Positions 15,159-23,084 of a stretch of 32,274 bases of DNA are shown piece after piece (position 1 is the first letter of the stretch; each line of letters starts with the position of its first letter). Source of the DNA: Lachnospiraceae bacterium. Its GTDB lineage: Bacteria; Bacillota; Clostridia; Lachnospirales; Lachnospiraceae. Below the pieces are notes generated by a model that was not told the origin of the DNA, made no database searches, and saw only the letters and a program-made list of their open reading frames with translations. Location: NCBI GenBank assembly GCA_015057515.1, contig SVED01000018.1:1-32274 (forward strand). Direction: 5' to 3'. A program made the translations under genes and the position numbers.

Positions 15159-15497
15159 CTATATCTCTATAGTTGGAACAGCTGCAGAAACAGCTTCTTC
15201 AACAGGTGCCTCGGATATGTCAGCATCAATGTCTACGTAATCTCTTTCCATGTCCTCGGCTGTGATGTTTGCATCGTCAACGAAAATCTCGCCTTCCTCA
15301 ACGATAGCTTCTTCATCGGCAAAAAACTTAGGCATTTTTTCCTTGATAGTAGTTTTTACTTTTTGAATTTTGGAGTCAATATCATGCTCCTTGTATACTT
15401 TGCTCTCTTTGATTTGATCTTTAAATACATAACATAATCCACCGATAGCAGCAGTTGCTACAGCAAACTTTGCAACGCCTTTTAATACTTTACCCAT
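15159..15497 (-). CDS. Small acidic protein with N-terminal hydrophobic helix (112 aa)
   Basis: Start ATG 15497 (MGKVLKGVAKFAVATAAIGGL) follows AAGGAGAA; the in-frame ATG at 15515 overlaps that ribosome site and is unlikely. Residues 5-25 form a weak membrane helix (VAKFAVATAAIGGLCYVF). A basic amphipathic helix follows (DQIKESKVYKEHDIDSKIQKVKTTIKEKMPKF), then a strongly acidic tail (EEAIVEEGEIFVDD, then DYVDIDADISEAPVEE). The layout resembles YtxH-like small membrane-associated proteins, but no family is assigned. It is convergent with aroA and shares its terminator. Confidence 0.65.
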   Translation of the reverse strand: MGKVLKGVAKFAVATAAIGGLCYVFKDQIKESKVYKEHDIDSKIQKVKTTIKEKMPKFFADEEAIVEEGEIFVDDANITAEDMERDYVDIDADISEAPVEEAVSAAVPTIEI

Positions 15498-15640
15498 ATT
15501 AGTTCTCCTTTTCATATATTATATTCTGTACATTTTTATTAAATAATATTCTAATACAATGAGGGATAAAAATCAAGAACTATAGTGTTAATATAAGGAT
15601 GACTATATGTGAAAAGAGTGTGACTTTAGGTAATATTTGT

Positions 15641-15669
15641 TTGATAAGTAAACTTTAGTATGTTATTCT
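15641..15669 (+). promoter_or_regulatory. Candidate promoter for the 15702-17884 gene pair
   Basis: -35 TTGATA (15641-15646), 17-bp spacer, -10 TATTCT (15664-15669). A small dyad CTTTAG-tatgttatt-CTAAAG overlaps the -10 (about 15653-15673). Confidence 0.4.
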
Positions 15670-15701
15670 AAAGAATATAATTGTTTTTTGGAGGAAATAT
15701 T

Positions 15702-16055
15702 GTGAAAAGACCATTACTTGAAGCAGAAAAAAATTATCTTAAATGTGCAGTTCTTATTACCTTAGTTGGTTGTGGGCTTTGGGCTATGAATAATAAAACA
15801 GCGGGTATAATATGTATAGTTATTGGTGTGTTGTTTGCTGCAACTGCCATAGTTATGTATATGACTTCGGATCATGAAGCAGCAAAAAAGATTATTCAAT
15901 CTTCCAAGGACAGACAAGCAAACAACAAAAATGCTGTGGAGTCAAAAAAGAAGGTTGAGAAAAAAGAAAATAAAAAAGAAGAAAAGGTTACAGAAAAATC
16001 AGCTGATTTAGATAATGAAAAATCAGAAGAAACATCAGAGACAGCTGGGGAATAA
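15702..16055 (+). CDS. Small membrane protein with charged tail (117 aa)
   Basis: I use the GTG at 15702 (VKRPLLEAEKNYLKCAV), which is 7 bases after GGAGG (15690-15694); a TTG at 15681 lies upstream of that site. Two membrane helices are predicted at about 14-29 (LKCAVLITLVGCGLWAM) and 34-55 (AGIICIVIGVLFAATAIVMYMT). From residue 62 the tail is almost entirely Lys/Glu (KKVEKKENKKEEKVTEK, then EKSEETSETAGE) and probably disordered in the cytoplasm. It ends 26 bases before the MutS-like gene, so the two probably share a transcript. No family recognised. Confidence 0.65.
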   Translation: MKRPLLEAEKNYLKCAVLITLVGCGLWAMNNKTAGIICIVIGVLFAATAIVMYMTSDHEAAKKIIQSSKDRQANNKNAVESKKKVEKKENKKEEKVTEKSADLDNEKSEETSETAGE

Positions 16056-16081
16056 TCACAATTATAATCGAGGGGTATAGT

Positions 16082-17884
16082 ATGCTAAATGTTCATATGA
16101 GGGATAAGTTTACTAAAAAAAAGGATGAACTTTCTTCAAATATAAAAGGGTTACAAAGTAAATATTCAACAATATCTACATTTAGGGTAATTAGCTTCCT
16201 TTTGGGAGCTGGTTTGCTCATTGTGGGTGTATCAGATGATTTGGTGTGGGCAGGAATAATAGGAGCTATATTGCTGCTCACTTTTGTTGTCTTAATAAAA
16301 ATTCACAATGATGTTGCCAGGGATACAGATATTGAAAAAAGTAAGCTGGATGTGGTAGAGACATATTTAAAAAGATTTAATAATCAGTGGAGGGAGCTTT
16401 CTATTACCGGAAAGGAGTTTGTTGAAGCTGAAGATACGGTTTCTTTGGATTTGGATTTGTTAGGGGACAATTCTCTTTTTCAGATGATAAATGTTGCCCA
16501 TACCGAGGATGGTATTTGCAGGCTGGTAAAAGATATGAAGCTTCAGGAGTTAGATGTGAACAAAATTCCAAGAAGAAATGAAGCAATTTCGGAGCTTATG
16601 TCAAAAGAGGACTTTGCTGTTGATTTTGAGAGTGCAGGAGTTAGACTTTCCAACAGAAAAAAGAAATTTAGTGTGGAAGAATTTTCAAAATATTGTGAGG
16701 ATGAATCTATAGGAAATCTGCCGGGGTGGGCAAATGTCATAAAATTTATTGCACCGGTTATTTTTATTGCAGCTTGTTTGCTTTGGGTTATAGGTGTATT
16801 TAGTCACATTATTCCTTTGGCTGTTTTCTTTGTGATTTTGTCTTTCTCATGGCTTACTAAAACCGTGACAGACAGAGTTATTATGCCTGTATATGGGATT
16901 GTTTTTTCTTTAGAAGATTATCTTGATATGATGGAGGTTATAGGTGAGGCGGAGTACAAATCAGATATTCTCCAAGAGATAAAAAATAAAGTTTGTGGAG
17001 ATAAGGGTGCCATAAAGGCATTCAGGAAGCTTAAACAGTTAACTCAGGCATATAACATAGCATATAATCCTTTGATACATCAGGTACTTTCTGGAATTTG
17101 CCTTTGGGATTATCATATCGCGTCAAGTGTGTGCAAATGGAAGTCAAACTATGGCAAGCACGTGAAGGATTCTTTTAGTGCAATAGGAGAGATGGAGGAG
17201 TTGATGTCTCTTGCTGTTATAGGCATGACAAGGCAAGTGGGATGGGCAGAGGTTTTACAGGAAGAGTCCAAAAGACTAAGTCTTACTTGTGAAGAACTTT
17301 ATCATCCTCTCATTAATCCTGAACAGGTAGTGTCAAATAGTGCAAACATTAAGAATGGCATAACTATAATTACAGGATCTAATATGTCTGGAAAGACAAC
17401 CTTTTTGCGAACCTTGGCTGTGAATTTGGCATTGGCATATATGGGTGCTCCTATATGTGGAAAAAAACTTATAGCAGGTTATATGAAGATATTTACATCT
17501 ATGAGGGTTACGGATGATGTTGCTCATGGTATATCAACTTTCTACGCAGAGATTCTTCGCATAAAGGCTATGGCTGAATATAGGCAACTGGAAAAACCTA
17601 TGATATGTTTTATAGATGAGATATTTAAGGGTACCAATTCTGCAGATAGAATAGTGGGTGCAACAGAGGCCATTACTAAACTTTCGGGAGATAAATCTAT
17701 TGCTATGGTGTCTACTCATGATTTTGAATTGTGCACAATCACCGACAAAACAGGTGAGATGGCAACCAATTACCACTTTGAGGAGTACTACGAAGATGGT
17801 GAGCTTAAGTTTGATTATAGAATAAAAGATGGCAGGTGTACTACTACCAATGCCAGAGAGCTGTTAAAAATGGCAGGATTTTAG
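16082..17884 (+). CDS. Membrane-anchored MutS-family ATPase (600 aa)
   Basis: The C-terminal 180 residues are a MutS domain V ATPase: Walker A GSNMSGKTTF (about 432-441), Walker B ICFIDEIFKGTNSADR (about 508-523) and the VSTHDFEL switch. Upstream is a helical lever/clamp-like region (HTEDGICRLVKDMKL through LSGICLWD), but the mismatch-recognition domain I with its Phe-x-Glu is absent. Instead there are two pairs of membrane helices, about residues 36-75 and 218-262. This is the short 'MutS-related, membrane' type found in Firmicutes and Bacteroidetes, whose job is unknown; it is unlikely to be classical mismatch repair. Start ATG 16082 follows AGGGG. Nothing nearby (no mutL) suggests a repair operon. 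Confidence 0.9.
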   Translation: MLNVHMRDKFTKKKDELSSNIKGLQSKYSTISTFRVISFLLGAGLLIVGVSDDLVWAGIIGAILLLTFVVLIKIHNDVARDTDIEKSKLDVVETYLKRFNNQWRELSITGKEFVEAEDTVSLDLDLLGDNSLFQMINVAHTEDGICRLVKDMKLQELDVNKIPRRNEAISELMSKEDFAVDFESAGVRLSNRKKKFSVEEFSKYCEDESIGNLPGWANVIKFIAPVIFIAACLLWVIGVFSHIIPLAVFFVILSFSWLTKTVTDRVIMPVYGIVFSLEDYLDMMEVIGEAEYKSDILQEIKNKVCGDKGAIKAFRKLKQLTQAYNIAYNPLIHQVLSGICLWDYHIASSVCKWKSNYGKHVKDSFSAIGEMEELMSLAVIGMTRQVGWAEVLQEESKRLSLTCEELYHPLINPEQVVSNSANIKNGITIITGSNMSGKTTFLRTLAVNLALAYMGAPICGKKLIAGYMKIFTSMRVTDDVAHGISTFYAEILRIKAMAEYRQLEKPMICFIDEIFKGTNSADRIVGATEAITKLSGDKSIAMVSTHDFELCTITDKTGEMATNYHFEEYYEDGELKFDYRIKDGRCTTTNARELLKMAGF

Positions 17885-18045
17885 CACAAAATTTATTTTG
17901 TGAACCATGGCAAAATAGATGCTGTGTGCATTTTTACTAAAAAAATCAAAAAAAATTGGTGGAAAAGTTTTGTGTATTATGCACAATGCCAATTATGAGA
18001 AAGTGCCAAAAACCATATTGACACCTTGACTTTTTTTGTTATAAA
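17885..18045 (+). promoter_or_regulatory. Promoter and dyads upstream of the 695-aa gene
   Basis: A strong promoter is visible: TTGACA (18018-18023), 16-bp spacer, TATAAA (18040-18045). Further upstream are two dyads. One is the 18-base palindrome CACAAAATTTATTTTGTG (17885-17902), directly after the MutS-like stop and perhaps its weak terminator. The other is TTGTG-tattatg-CACAA (17970-17986), about 32 bases before the -35, where a regulator could bind. Confidence 0.65.
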
Positions 18046-18086
18046 ATGAATATAGTTAATTATAATTATAAGGGGGTTTGTATCTT

Positions 18087-20174
18087 ATGGCATTACCAGC
18101 AAATATTACAACAGGTTCAGATAACAATGTGCTTTCTATTGCTGCTTCTAATAATAAGGGTCTCCTTATCAGATTCCTCAATGAGCAGGTTGAAGATGGA
18201 TTTTACGCATTAGTTATTGACTATCTTAAGGATAGTAACTTTGATTTGGCCAATATGATGGTTGATGAGGACGTTAAGGCACAGTGTGCTAAGCTCTATG
18301 AGTTAGGAGAGTTCGTCGACGAGAACATTAAGGCTACAGGTCGTTATGAGATTGAAGAGTGGATTGAGCCATTATTTAAGTTTGTTTATGGTGATATCGA
18401 TCCAACTGATATTGATGCACCTATCAGTACATCAGGTATTTATCGTTATAGTATATGGCTTATCTATCTCTACCAGAGAGAGAAGTTTGCAGATGCTATG
18501 AGACTTATAGGTGAGAGAATCGCACCACTTCTTATCAATGTTAGCTATCAGATTCTTGAGGATGATGACAGACCTAAGAACTTTGATAAGGCTATTATGG
18601 GTTATCTGGATCTCATCAATGTTATTATGGAGATGGGTATTCCAGCAGACGAGGCAAACTCCGATGCATATATGAACAACCTGGAAGTACTTTTTGACTA
18701 CGTTGTTGAGGATCCACATGTGGGCAACGATTACAAGATTCAGTTTAGTATCGGTCTTTTCAATGCATACATTAACAACAGAGATTTCAACAAGGCTTTC
18801 GAGTTCTATGGACTCAATGCAGAGTATATTCCAATTGACAATATGTCAGTATATGAGAGCTTCAAGGAGCTTATTCGTAACTGTAATTCTGCTCAGAACA
18901 CCAGCGTACTTAGCAGAAGCGTTGTAAATGCAATTTCTAAGCAGGAAATTTACAACAAGAGAATAGATACTCTTATCTCAGAGGTATCTAGCTTCGTTAA
19001 GAAGGTTTATCAGTACATAGAGAACGAACCAAATATGAAGAGAAATATTCAGGTTCTTGGTGCAGGTACATCACTCAAGGATAAGACTAACATTTTTGAA
19101 GGTCTTTACGAGTATAATTTGGTATTTTATGAGTGTGGTATTAAAGAGCTTGTTACTCAGGATATGTCAACTCGTTCATGGGAGGAGAAGTATGAGGTTC
19201 TCGAGCTTCTTTATACTACTCTCAATGTTATCTTTGATGGATACAACGTATATGAAATTTCTAACAAGATTGAACACCAGTATGTAGAAATTACTTGGAT
19301 TAACAACTATGTAAATGCAAATCCTACACTCCTTAAGTTATTCTTCAGCGTTAAGGAAAAGATTAAAGCATTTAAGGTTAGAAAGAATTCTATCTTAGAA
19401 AAATCTAAGACAAATTATGAGATTAAGCAGATGATAGATGACAGACAGAAGGCACTCGTATTCCTTGCAGCAGAGGATATGATAGTACATGGTCTTAACA
19501 GTGGCATTGTCAATATCATTAACAACAACTACGATCCTAAGAAGGCTGAGAAATACCTTATGAAGACTTACGCAGATATAGTTGTACCTGCTAAGTATAA
19601 GAAGGCAGAAGCACAGCCAAGTGGTGGTAAATTCTTTAACAAGAATGCAGCACCTACTATGGATCCAGATCTTAAGAAGCTTTTATCAGATACCAAGATA
19701 GAGGAAATGCTCTTAAAGTCAGAGTGGCTTTGGTATCAGTATGAGGATAAGGGCAATGAAAAACAGACACCAGAGGAGAGTACATACAGCGTTGTGTGTC
19801 TCGTAAAAGTAGTAGAGAAGCTTCTTGATAAGAAGGGTGCAGGACAGGCTAAGCCAGAGTCAGCTCCTAACAAGAAGGTTATCATTACTAAGACTGGTAA
19901 GGTTATAGAGCTTTCAGATGAGGGTTCACAGACTCCTGTATCTAATATGGCTCAGACACCAAATGTTATCGAGAACATCAATAACATTATTATCGCACTT
20001 AAGGATAAGTCAGATGAGAACGTTAACTATGTTCAGGCATACGTAAATGATTGGCTTGATGCGGTAGTTGCTGCGAAGCTTGATAAAACAAATATGCTTC
20101 CATTGTACGAGGCAGAAGAGCTTAGAGCTAAGACTCTTCAGGTTATCAAGAAGCTAAGAGCAGATCTTTTATAA
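18087..20174 (+). CDS. Large uncharacterised alpha-helical protein (695 aa)
   Basis: Start ATG 18087 (MALPANITTG) lies 10 bases after AGGGGG; an in-frame ATG at 18078 overlaps the site. There is no signal peptide or membrane helix, so it is cytoplasmic. Residues 1-460 are predicted mostly helical in irregular repeats (KFADAMRLIGERIAPLL, DFNKAFEFYGLNAEYI), like an alpha-solenoid but without a clear TPR consensus. From about 515 come flexible linkers (KKAEAQPSGGKFFNKN; GAGQAKPESAPNKK) separated by a short helical block, then a C-terminal helical domain. Codon choice is strongly biased (AAG over AAA, CCA), like leuS and pheT and unlike its neighbours, and the promoter is strong, so it is likely abundant. 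No family or catalytic motif recognised. Monocistronic, with its own terminator. Confidence 0.85.
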   Translation: MALPANITTGSDNNVLSIAASNNKGLLIRFLNEQVEDGFYALVIDYLKDSNFDLANMMVDEDVKAQCAKLYELGEFVDENIKATGRYEIEEWIEPLFKFVYGDIDPTDIDAPISTSGIYRYSIWLIYLYQREKFADAMRLIGERIAPLLINVSYQILEDDDRPKNFDKAIMGYLDLINVIMEMGIPADEANSDAYMNNLEVLFDYVVEDPHVGNDYKIQFSIGLFNAYINNRDFNKAFEFYGLNAEYIPIDNMSVYESFKELIRNCNSAQNTSVLSRSVVNAISKQEIYNKRIDTLISEVSSFVKKVYQYIENEPNMKRNIQVLGAGTSLKDKTNIFEGLYEYNLVFYECGIKELVTQDMSTRSWEEKYEVLELLYTTLNVIFDGYNVYEISNKIEHQYVEITWINNYVNANPTLLKLFFSVKEKIKAFKVRKNSILEKSKTNYEIKQMIDDRQKALVFLAAEDMIVHGLNSGIVNIINNNYDPKKAEKYLMKTYADIVVPAKYKKAEAQPSGGKFFNKNAAPTMDPDLKKLLSDTKIEEMLLKSEWLWYQYEDKGNEKQTPEESTYSVVCLVKVVEKLLDKKGAGQAKPESAPNKKVIITKTGKVIELSDEGSQTPVSNMAQTPNVIENINNIIIALKDKSDENVNYVQAYVNDWLDAVVAAKLDKTNMLPLYEAEELRAKTLQVIKKLRADLL

Positions 20175-20205
20175 TATTTGACACAAAAAAACCTTTATCA
20201 TAATT

Positions 20206-20232
20206 GGAGGTATCGTAATGATACCTCCTTTC
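20206..20232 (+). terminator. Terminator of the 695-aa gene
   Basis: Perfect 9-bp stem GGAGGTATC (20206-20214) and GATACCTCC (20220-20228), loop GTAAT, then TTTCTTTCT. A TATAAT (20252-20257) shortly after may be the -10 of the uvrC promoter, but no good -35 accompanies it. Confidence 0.8.
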
Positions 20233-20338
20233 TTTCTGCCCTTTTTTGTATTATAATACTACTTAGATGTGATTTGAGTTTCATATCCAGTAGTTATAAA
20301 TATTGGGTTCCAGACCAAGAGTTTAAGGGAGTATTGTT

Positions 20339-22165
20339 GTGGAAGAAAGAATATTTGACATTGAAGAAGAATTAAAAAAGCTGCCCAATAGTCCAGGGGT
20401 ATATATAATGCATGATTCCCATGACAATATTTTGTATGTGGGGAAAGCAGTAAATCTTCACAATAGAGTGAGACAATATTTTCGCACAGGCCATGGGCAT
20501 AACAATTCAGCCAAGATAAGTAGAATGGTTGAGCAAATAGCTTACTTCGAATATATAGTTACATCTTCGGAAATGGAAGCTTTGGTTTTAGAATGCAATT
20601 TTATTAAGGAATACAGACCTAAATACAATACGCTATTAACTGACGATAAGGGGTATCCTTATATTAAGGTTACAGTTGAGGAGGATTACCCCAAACTTTT
20701 ATATAGTCACAGTATGAAACGGAACAAGTCTAAATACTTTGGTCCTTATACGAATGTAAAAGCGGTAAAGGATATAATTGAATTATTAAATAGATTATAC
20801 AAATTACGAACATGCTCTAAGCGTCTCCCAAAGGAAATGGGAAAAGACAGGCCTTGTTTGTATTATCAGATTGGACAGTGTAATGCTCCCTGCAATGGAT
20901 ATATATCGAAAGAGGATTACAGAGAAAATATAAACCGCGCTATGAGTTTTTTGAATGGAGATTATAAAGACACCATAGCAAGTCTTACTGCAGAAATGAA
21001 AAGGTACTCTGAAGAAATGGAATTTGAAAAAGCTGCAGAAGTTAGAGATTTAATTGAGAGTATCAAACACATAGCTGACAAACAGAAAATGAATAATACA
21101 ACAGGTGAGGATAGAGATGTTATAGCATGTGCTTCCAATGAAACAGATACAGTTGTTTCTATATTCTTTGTCAGAGATGGCAAGTTACTCGGAAGAGAAC
21201 ACCATCATATGAGTGTGAGTGAAGGCGATGATGTGTCAGATATATTGGCTGCTTTTGTGGAACAGTTTTATGCAGGAACTCCATATTTACCAAAGGAGGT
21301 TGTTGTTCCGGTAGAAATTGAGGGAAAAGAACTAATAGAAGCATATTTGTCTGATAGAAGAGGTAGTCTGGTAAAGCTTACGGTGCCGAAAATAGGTGAT
21401 AAAAAGAAGATGCTGGATCTTGCTACCGACAATGCAAAGCTGGTTCTGGCGAAAGATATGGAACGAATTAAGCGTCAGGAAAAACGTACAATAGGTGCAT
21501 GTAAAGAGATAGCTGATATATTGGGCATACCTAGCGCCAGTAGAATGGAGGCCTTTGATATATCTAACATATCAGGTGTATTGTCAGTAGCATCTATGGT
21601 AGTTTTCGAACAGGGTAAACCAAAGAAAAATGCTTACCGAAAGTTTCGTCTTAGAACAGTTACGGGACCAGATGATTATGCATCTATGAAAGAAGTATTA
21701 TCTAGAAGATTTACAGATGAGAAATTAAATGTATTGCCAGATGTGATTATGATGGATGGTGGAAAAGGTCAGGTAAATGTAGCTCTCATGGTTCTGGATA
21801 GTCTGGGTATTGACATACCAGTCTGTGGCATGGTGAAGGATGACAACCACCGAACAAGAGCCTTGTATTATAAAAACAAAGAGGTTGAATTTCCAAAAGG
21901 TAGCGAGGCAATACTTATGATAACTGCTCTTCAGGATGAGGCGCATAGATTTGCCATTGAGTATCACAAACAACTGAGAAGACAAAATCAGATACACTCC
22001 ATATTAGATGAGATACCAGGAGTAGGACCTGCCAGAAGAAAAGCTTTGTTGAAATATTTTAAAGATGTTGATAATATAAGAGAAGCAACTTATGAAGAAC
22101 TTTGCAATCTGCCAGAGATTCCTGCTAGCACAGCAAAGTATATATACGATTTTTTTCACCAATAA
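20339..22165 (+). CDS. uvrC: Excinuclease ABC subunit C
   Basis: UvrC makes both incisions in nucleotide excision repair after UvrAB. Order: the N-terminal GIY-YIG nuclease (LPNSPGVYIMHDSHDNILY then VGKAVNL, about residues 14-95, 3' incision), a Cys-containing region (RPCLYYQIGQCNAPCNG), the UvrB-binding UVR motif (about 205-240, MEFEKAAEVRDLIE), the RNase H-like endonuclease (about 390-540, MEAFDISNISG, MMDGGKGQVNVA and HRFAIEYH) for the 5' cut, and C-terminal helix-hairpin-helix motifs (IPGVGPARRKALLKYF). The start is GTG 20339, 7 bases after AAGGGAG. The 608 aa are the normal length. It is followed after 15 bases by yqeG. Confidence 0.97.
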   Translation: MEERIFDIEEELKKLPNSPGVYIMHDSHDNILYVGKAVNLHNRVRQYFRTGHGHNNSAKISRMVEQIAYFEYIVTSSEMEALVLECNFIKEYRPKYNTLLTDDKGYPYIKVTVEEDYPKLLYSHSMKRNKSKYFGPYTNVKAVKDIIELLNRLYKLRTCSKRLPKEMGKDRPCLYYQIGQCNAPCNGYISKEDYRENINRAMSFLNGDYKDTIASLTAEMKRYSEEMEFEKAAEVRDLIESIKHIADKQKMNNTTGEDRDVIACASNETDTVVSIFFVRDGKLLGREHHHMSVSEGDDVSDILAAFVEQFYAGTPYLPKEVVVPVEIEGKELIEAYLSDRRGSLVKLTVPKIGDKKKMLDLATDNAKLVLAKDMERIKRQEKRTIGACKEIADILGIPSASRMEAFDISNISGVLSVASMVVFEQGKPKKNAYRKFRLRTVTGPDDYASMKEVLSRRFTDEKLNVLPDVIMMDGGKGQVNVALMVLDSLGIDIPVCGMVKDDNHRTRALYYKNKEVEFPKGSEAILMITALQDEAHRFAIEYHKQLRRQNQIHSILDEIPGVGPARRKALLKYFKDVDNIREATYEELCNLPEIPASTAKYIYDFFHQ

Positions 22166-22180
22166 AAGGAGACAATATAG

Positions 22181-22690
22181 ATGTATAGAGGACTATATCC
22201 AAAAGATTATTTTGTATCAACCTACTGTATAAATTTCAAAAAGTATTACCTATTAGGATATAGAGGTATTATATTCGACATAGACAACACCCTTGTAGAG
22301 CATGATGCTCCTGCTGACGAAAGGGCTATATCTCTCATTTCAAGATTACAAACTATGGGATTTGAAATTTGCTTTTTATCTAACAATGATGAAGAGCGCG
22401 TCAAGTCCTTCAACGAAGGTCTTGGTTGTCACTATATTCACAAGGCAGGCAAGCCTTTAGCAAAAGGTTACAAAGCCGCTATGAAGTTTATGGGTACTGA
22501 CGAGATGAATACCCTTTTTGTAGGTGACCAGATTTTTACTGATATCTGGGGAGCTAACAATGCAGGTGTTCGAAGCGTCCTTGTGCAACCCCTTGCCAAG
22601 CACGAAGAAATCCAAATCGTCCTAAAGCGTATCCCAGAAAAGATGGTTCTTCGCTCCTACCTGAAGAAACACAAACTGAAATATAAGTAG
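22181..22690 (+). CDS. yqeG: YqeG-family HAD phosphatase (169 aa)
   Basis: A HAD superfamily subclass IIIA phosphatase. Motif I is FDIDNTLVEHD (about residues 31-41), with both Asp nucleophile and acid; motif II is the Ser/Asn in CFLSNN; the conserved Lys is in KAGKPLAKGY; motif III is FVGDQIFTDIWGANNAG. This matches YqeG of Bacillus and its phosphatidylglycerophosphatase-like relatives, so a phospholipid phosphatase role is possible but not assured. ATG 22181 follows AAAGGAGA. It lies 15 bases after uvrC and is probably cotranscribed. The stop is followed within ten bases by the palindromic module array at 22700. Confidence 0.92.
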   Translation: MYRGLYPKDYFVSTYCINFKKYYLLGYRGIIFDIDNTLVEHDAPADERAISLISRLQTMGFEICFLSNNDEERVKSFNEGLGCHYIHKAGKPLAKGYKAAMKFMGTDEMNTLFVGDQIFTDIWGANNAGVRSVLVQPLAKHEEIQIVLKRIPEKMVLRSYLKKHKLKYK

Positions 22691-22699
22691 ATAACCTAT

Positions 22700-23079
22700 G
22701 GGTATATTTATGGTGCCCCTGAGGGAATATAGGTACAGACAATACAAAACCGTTTGAGAACGCGAGCACTTAGCGAAAATAAATGTGGAACAACCCCGGG
22801 AGGATATAGGCATAACATACCAAACCCGCTCTCGCTCGTCTCGAACGCAAGAGTACTAAATTCGTTAAAAAAGGGAAAGTAAAATATAATACATTTTACT
22901 TTCCCTTTTTTTAACTCATTAAGTGCTCGCGTTCTCAAACGGTTTGATATGTTATGCCTATATCCTCCCGGGGTTGTTCCACATTTATTTGAGGTTAGTA
23001 CTCCTGCGTTCGAGACGAGCGAGAGTGAGTTTTGTATTGTCTGTATCTATATTCCCTCAGGGGCACCATAAATATACCC
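22700..23079. repeat. Array of four recombined palindromic modules around a terminator
   Basis: Order on the plus strand: X1 (22700-22750), Y1 (22747-22772), X2 (22777-22826), Y2 (22825-22857), terminator hairpin (22867-22911), Y1' (22920-22945), X2' (22941-22990), Y2' (22997-23029), X1' (23029-23079); primes mark reverse complements. X1/X1' match at 50 of 51 bases, X2/X2' at 49 of 50, Y1/Y1' at 26 of 26 and Y2/Y2' at 30 of 33. X1 and X2 resemble each other (both end GATATAGG or AATATAGG, then ACA or CATA, then AATAC/CATAC and AAACC), and so do Y1 and Y2 (AACGC, GAG/CAC parts), so all four modules are homologous. The plus strand has X1Y1 and X2Y2, the minus strand X1Y2 and X2Y1. No gene is credible inside. 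Confidence 0.85.
22867..22911. terminator. Bidirectional terminator between yqeG and the amylase gene
   Basis: Perfect 19-bp stem from 22867-22885 to 22893-22911 with a 7-nt loop: six A, GGGAAAG and TAAAAT on the left, and the complement ending in six T on the right. The A-run and T-run make it work in both directions. It is the exact centre of the module array. Confidence 0.9.
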
Positions 23080-23084
23080 AACGG

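Noticed and set aside
20178-20375. Open frame of 65 codons between the 695-aa gene and uvrC
   Set aside because: It contains the terminator hairpin and overlaps the uvrC start; no ribosome site.
22700-23079. CRISPR array or integron attC cassette interpretation of the modules
   Set aside because: No regularly spaced identical direct repeats with unique spacers, no cas genes or integrase, and no attC-type core sites.
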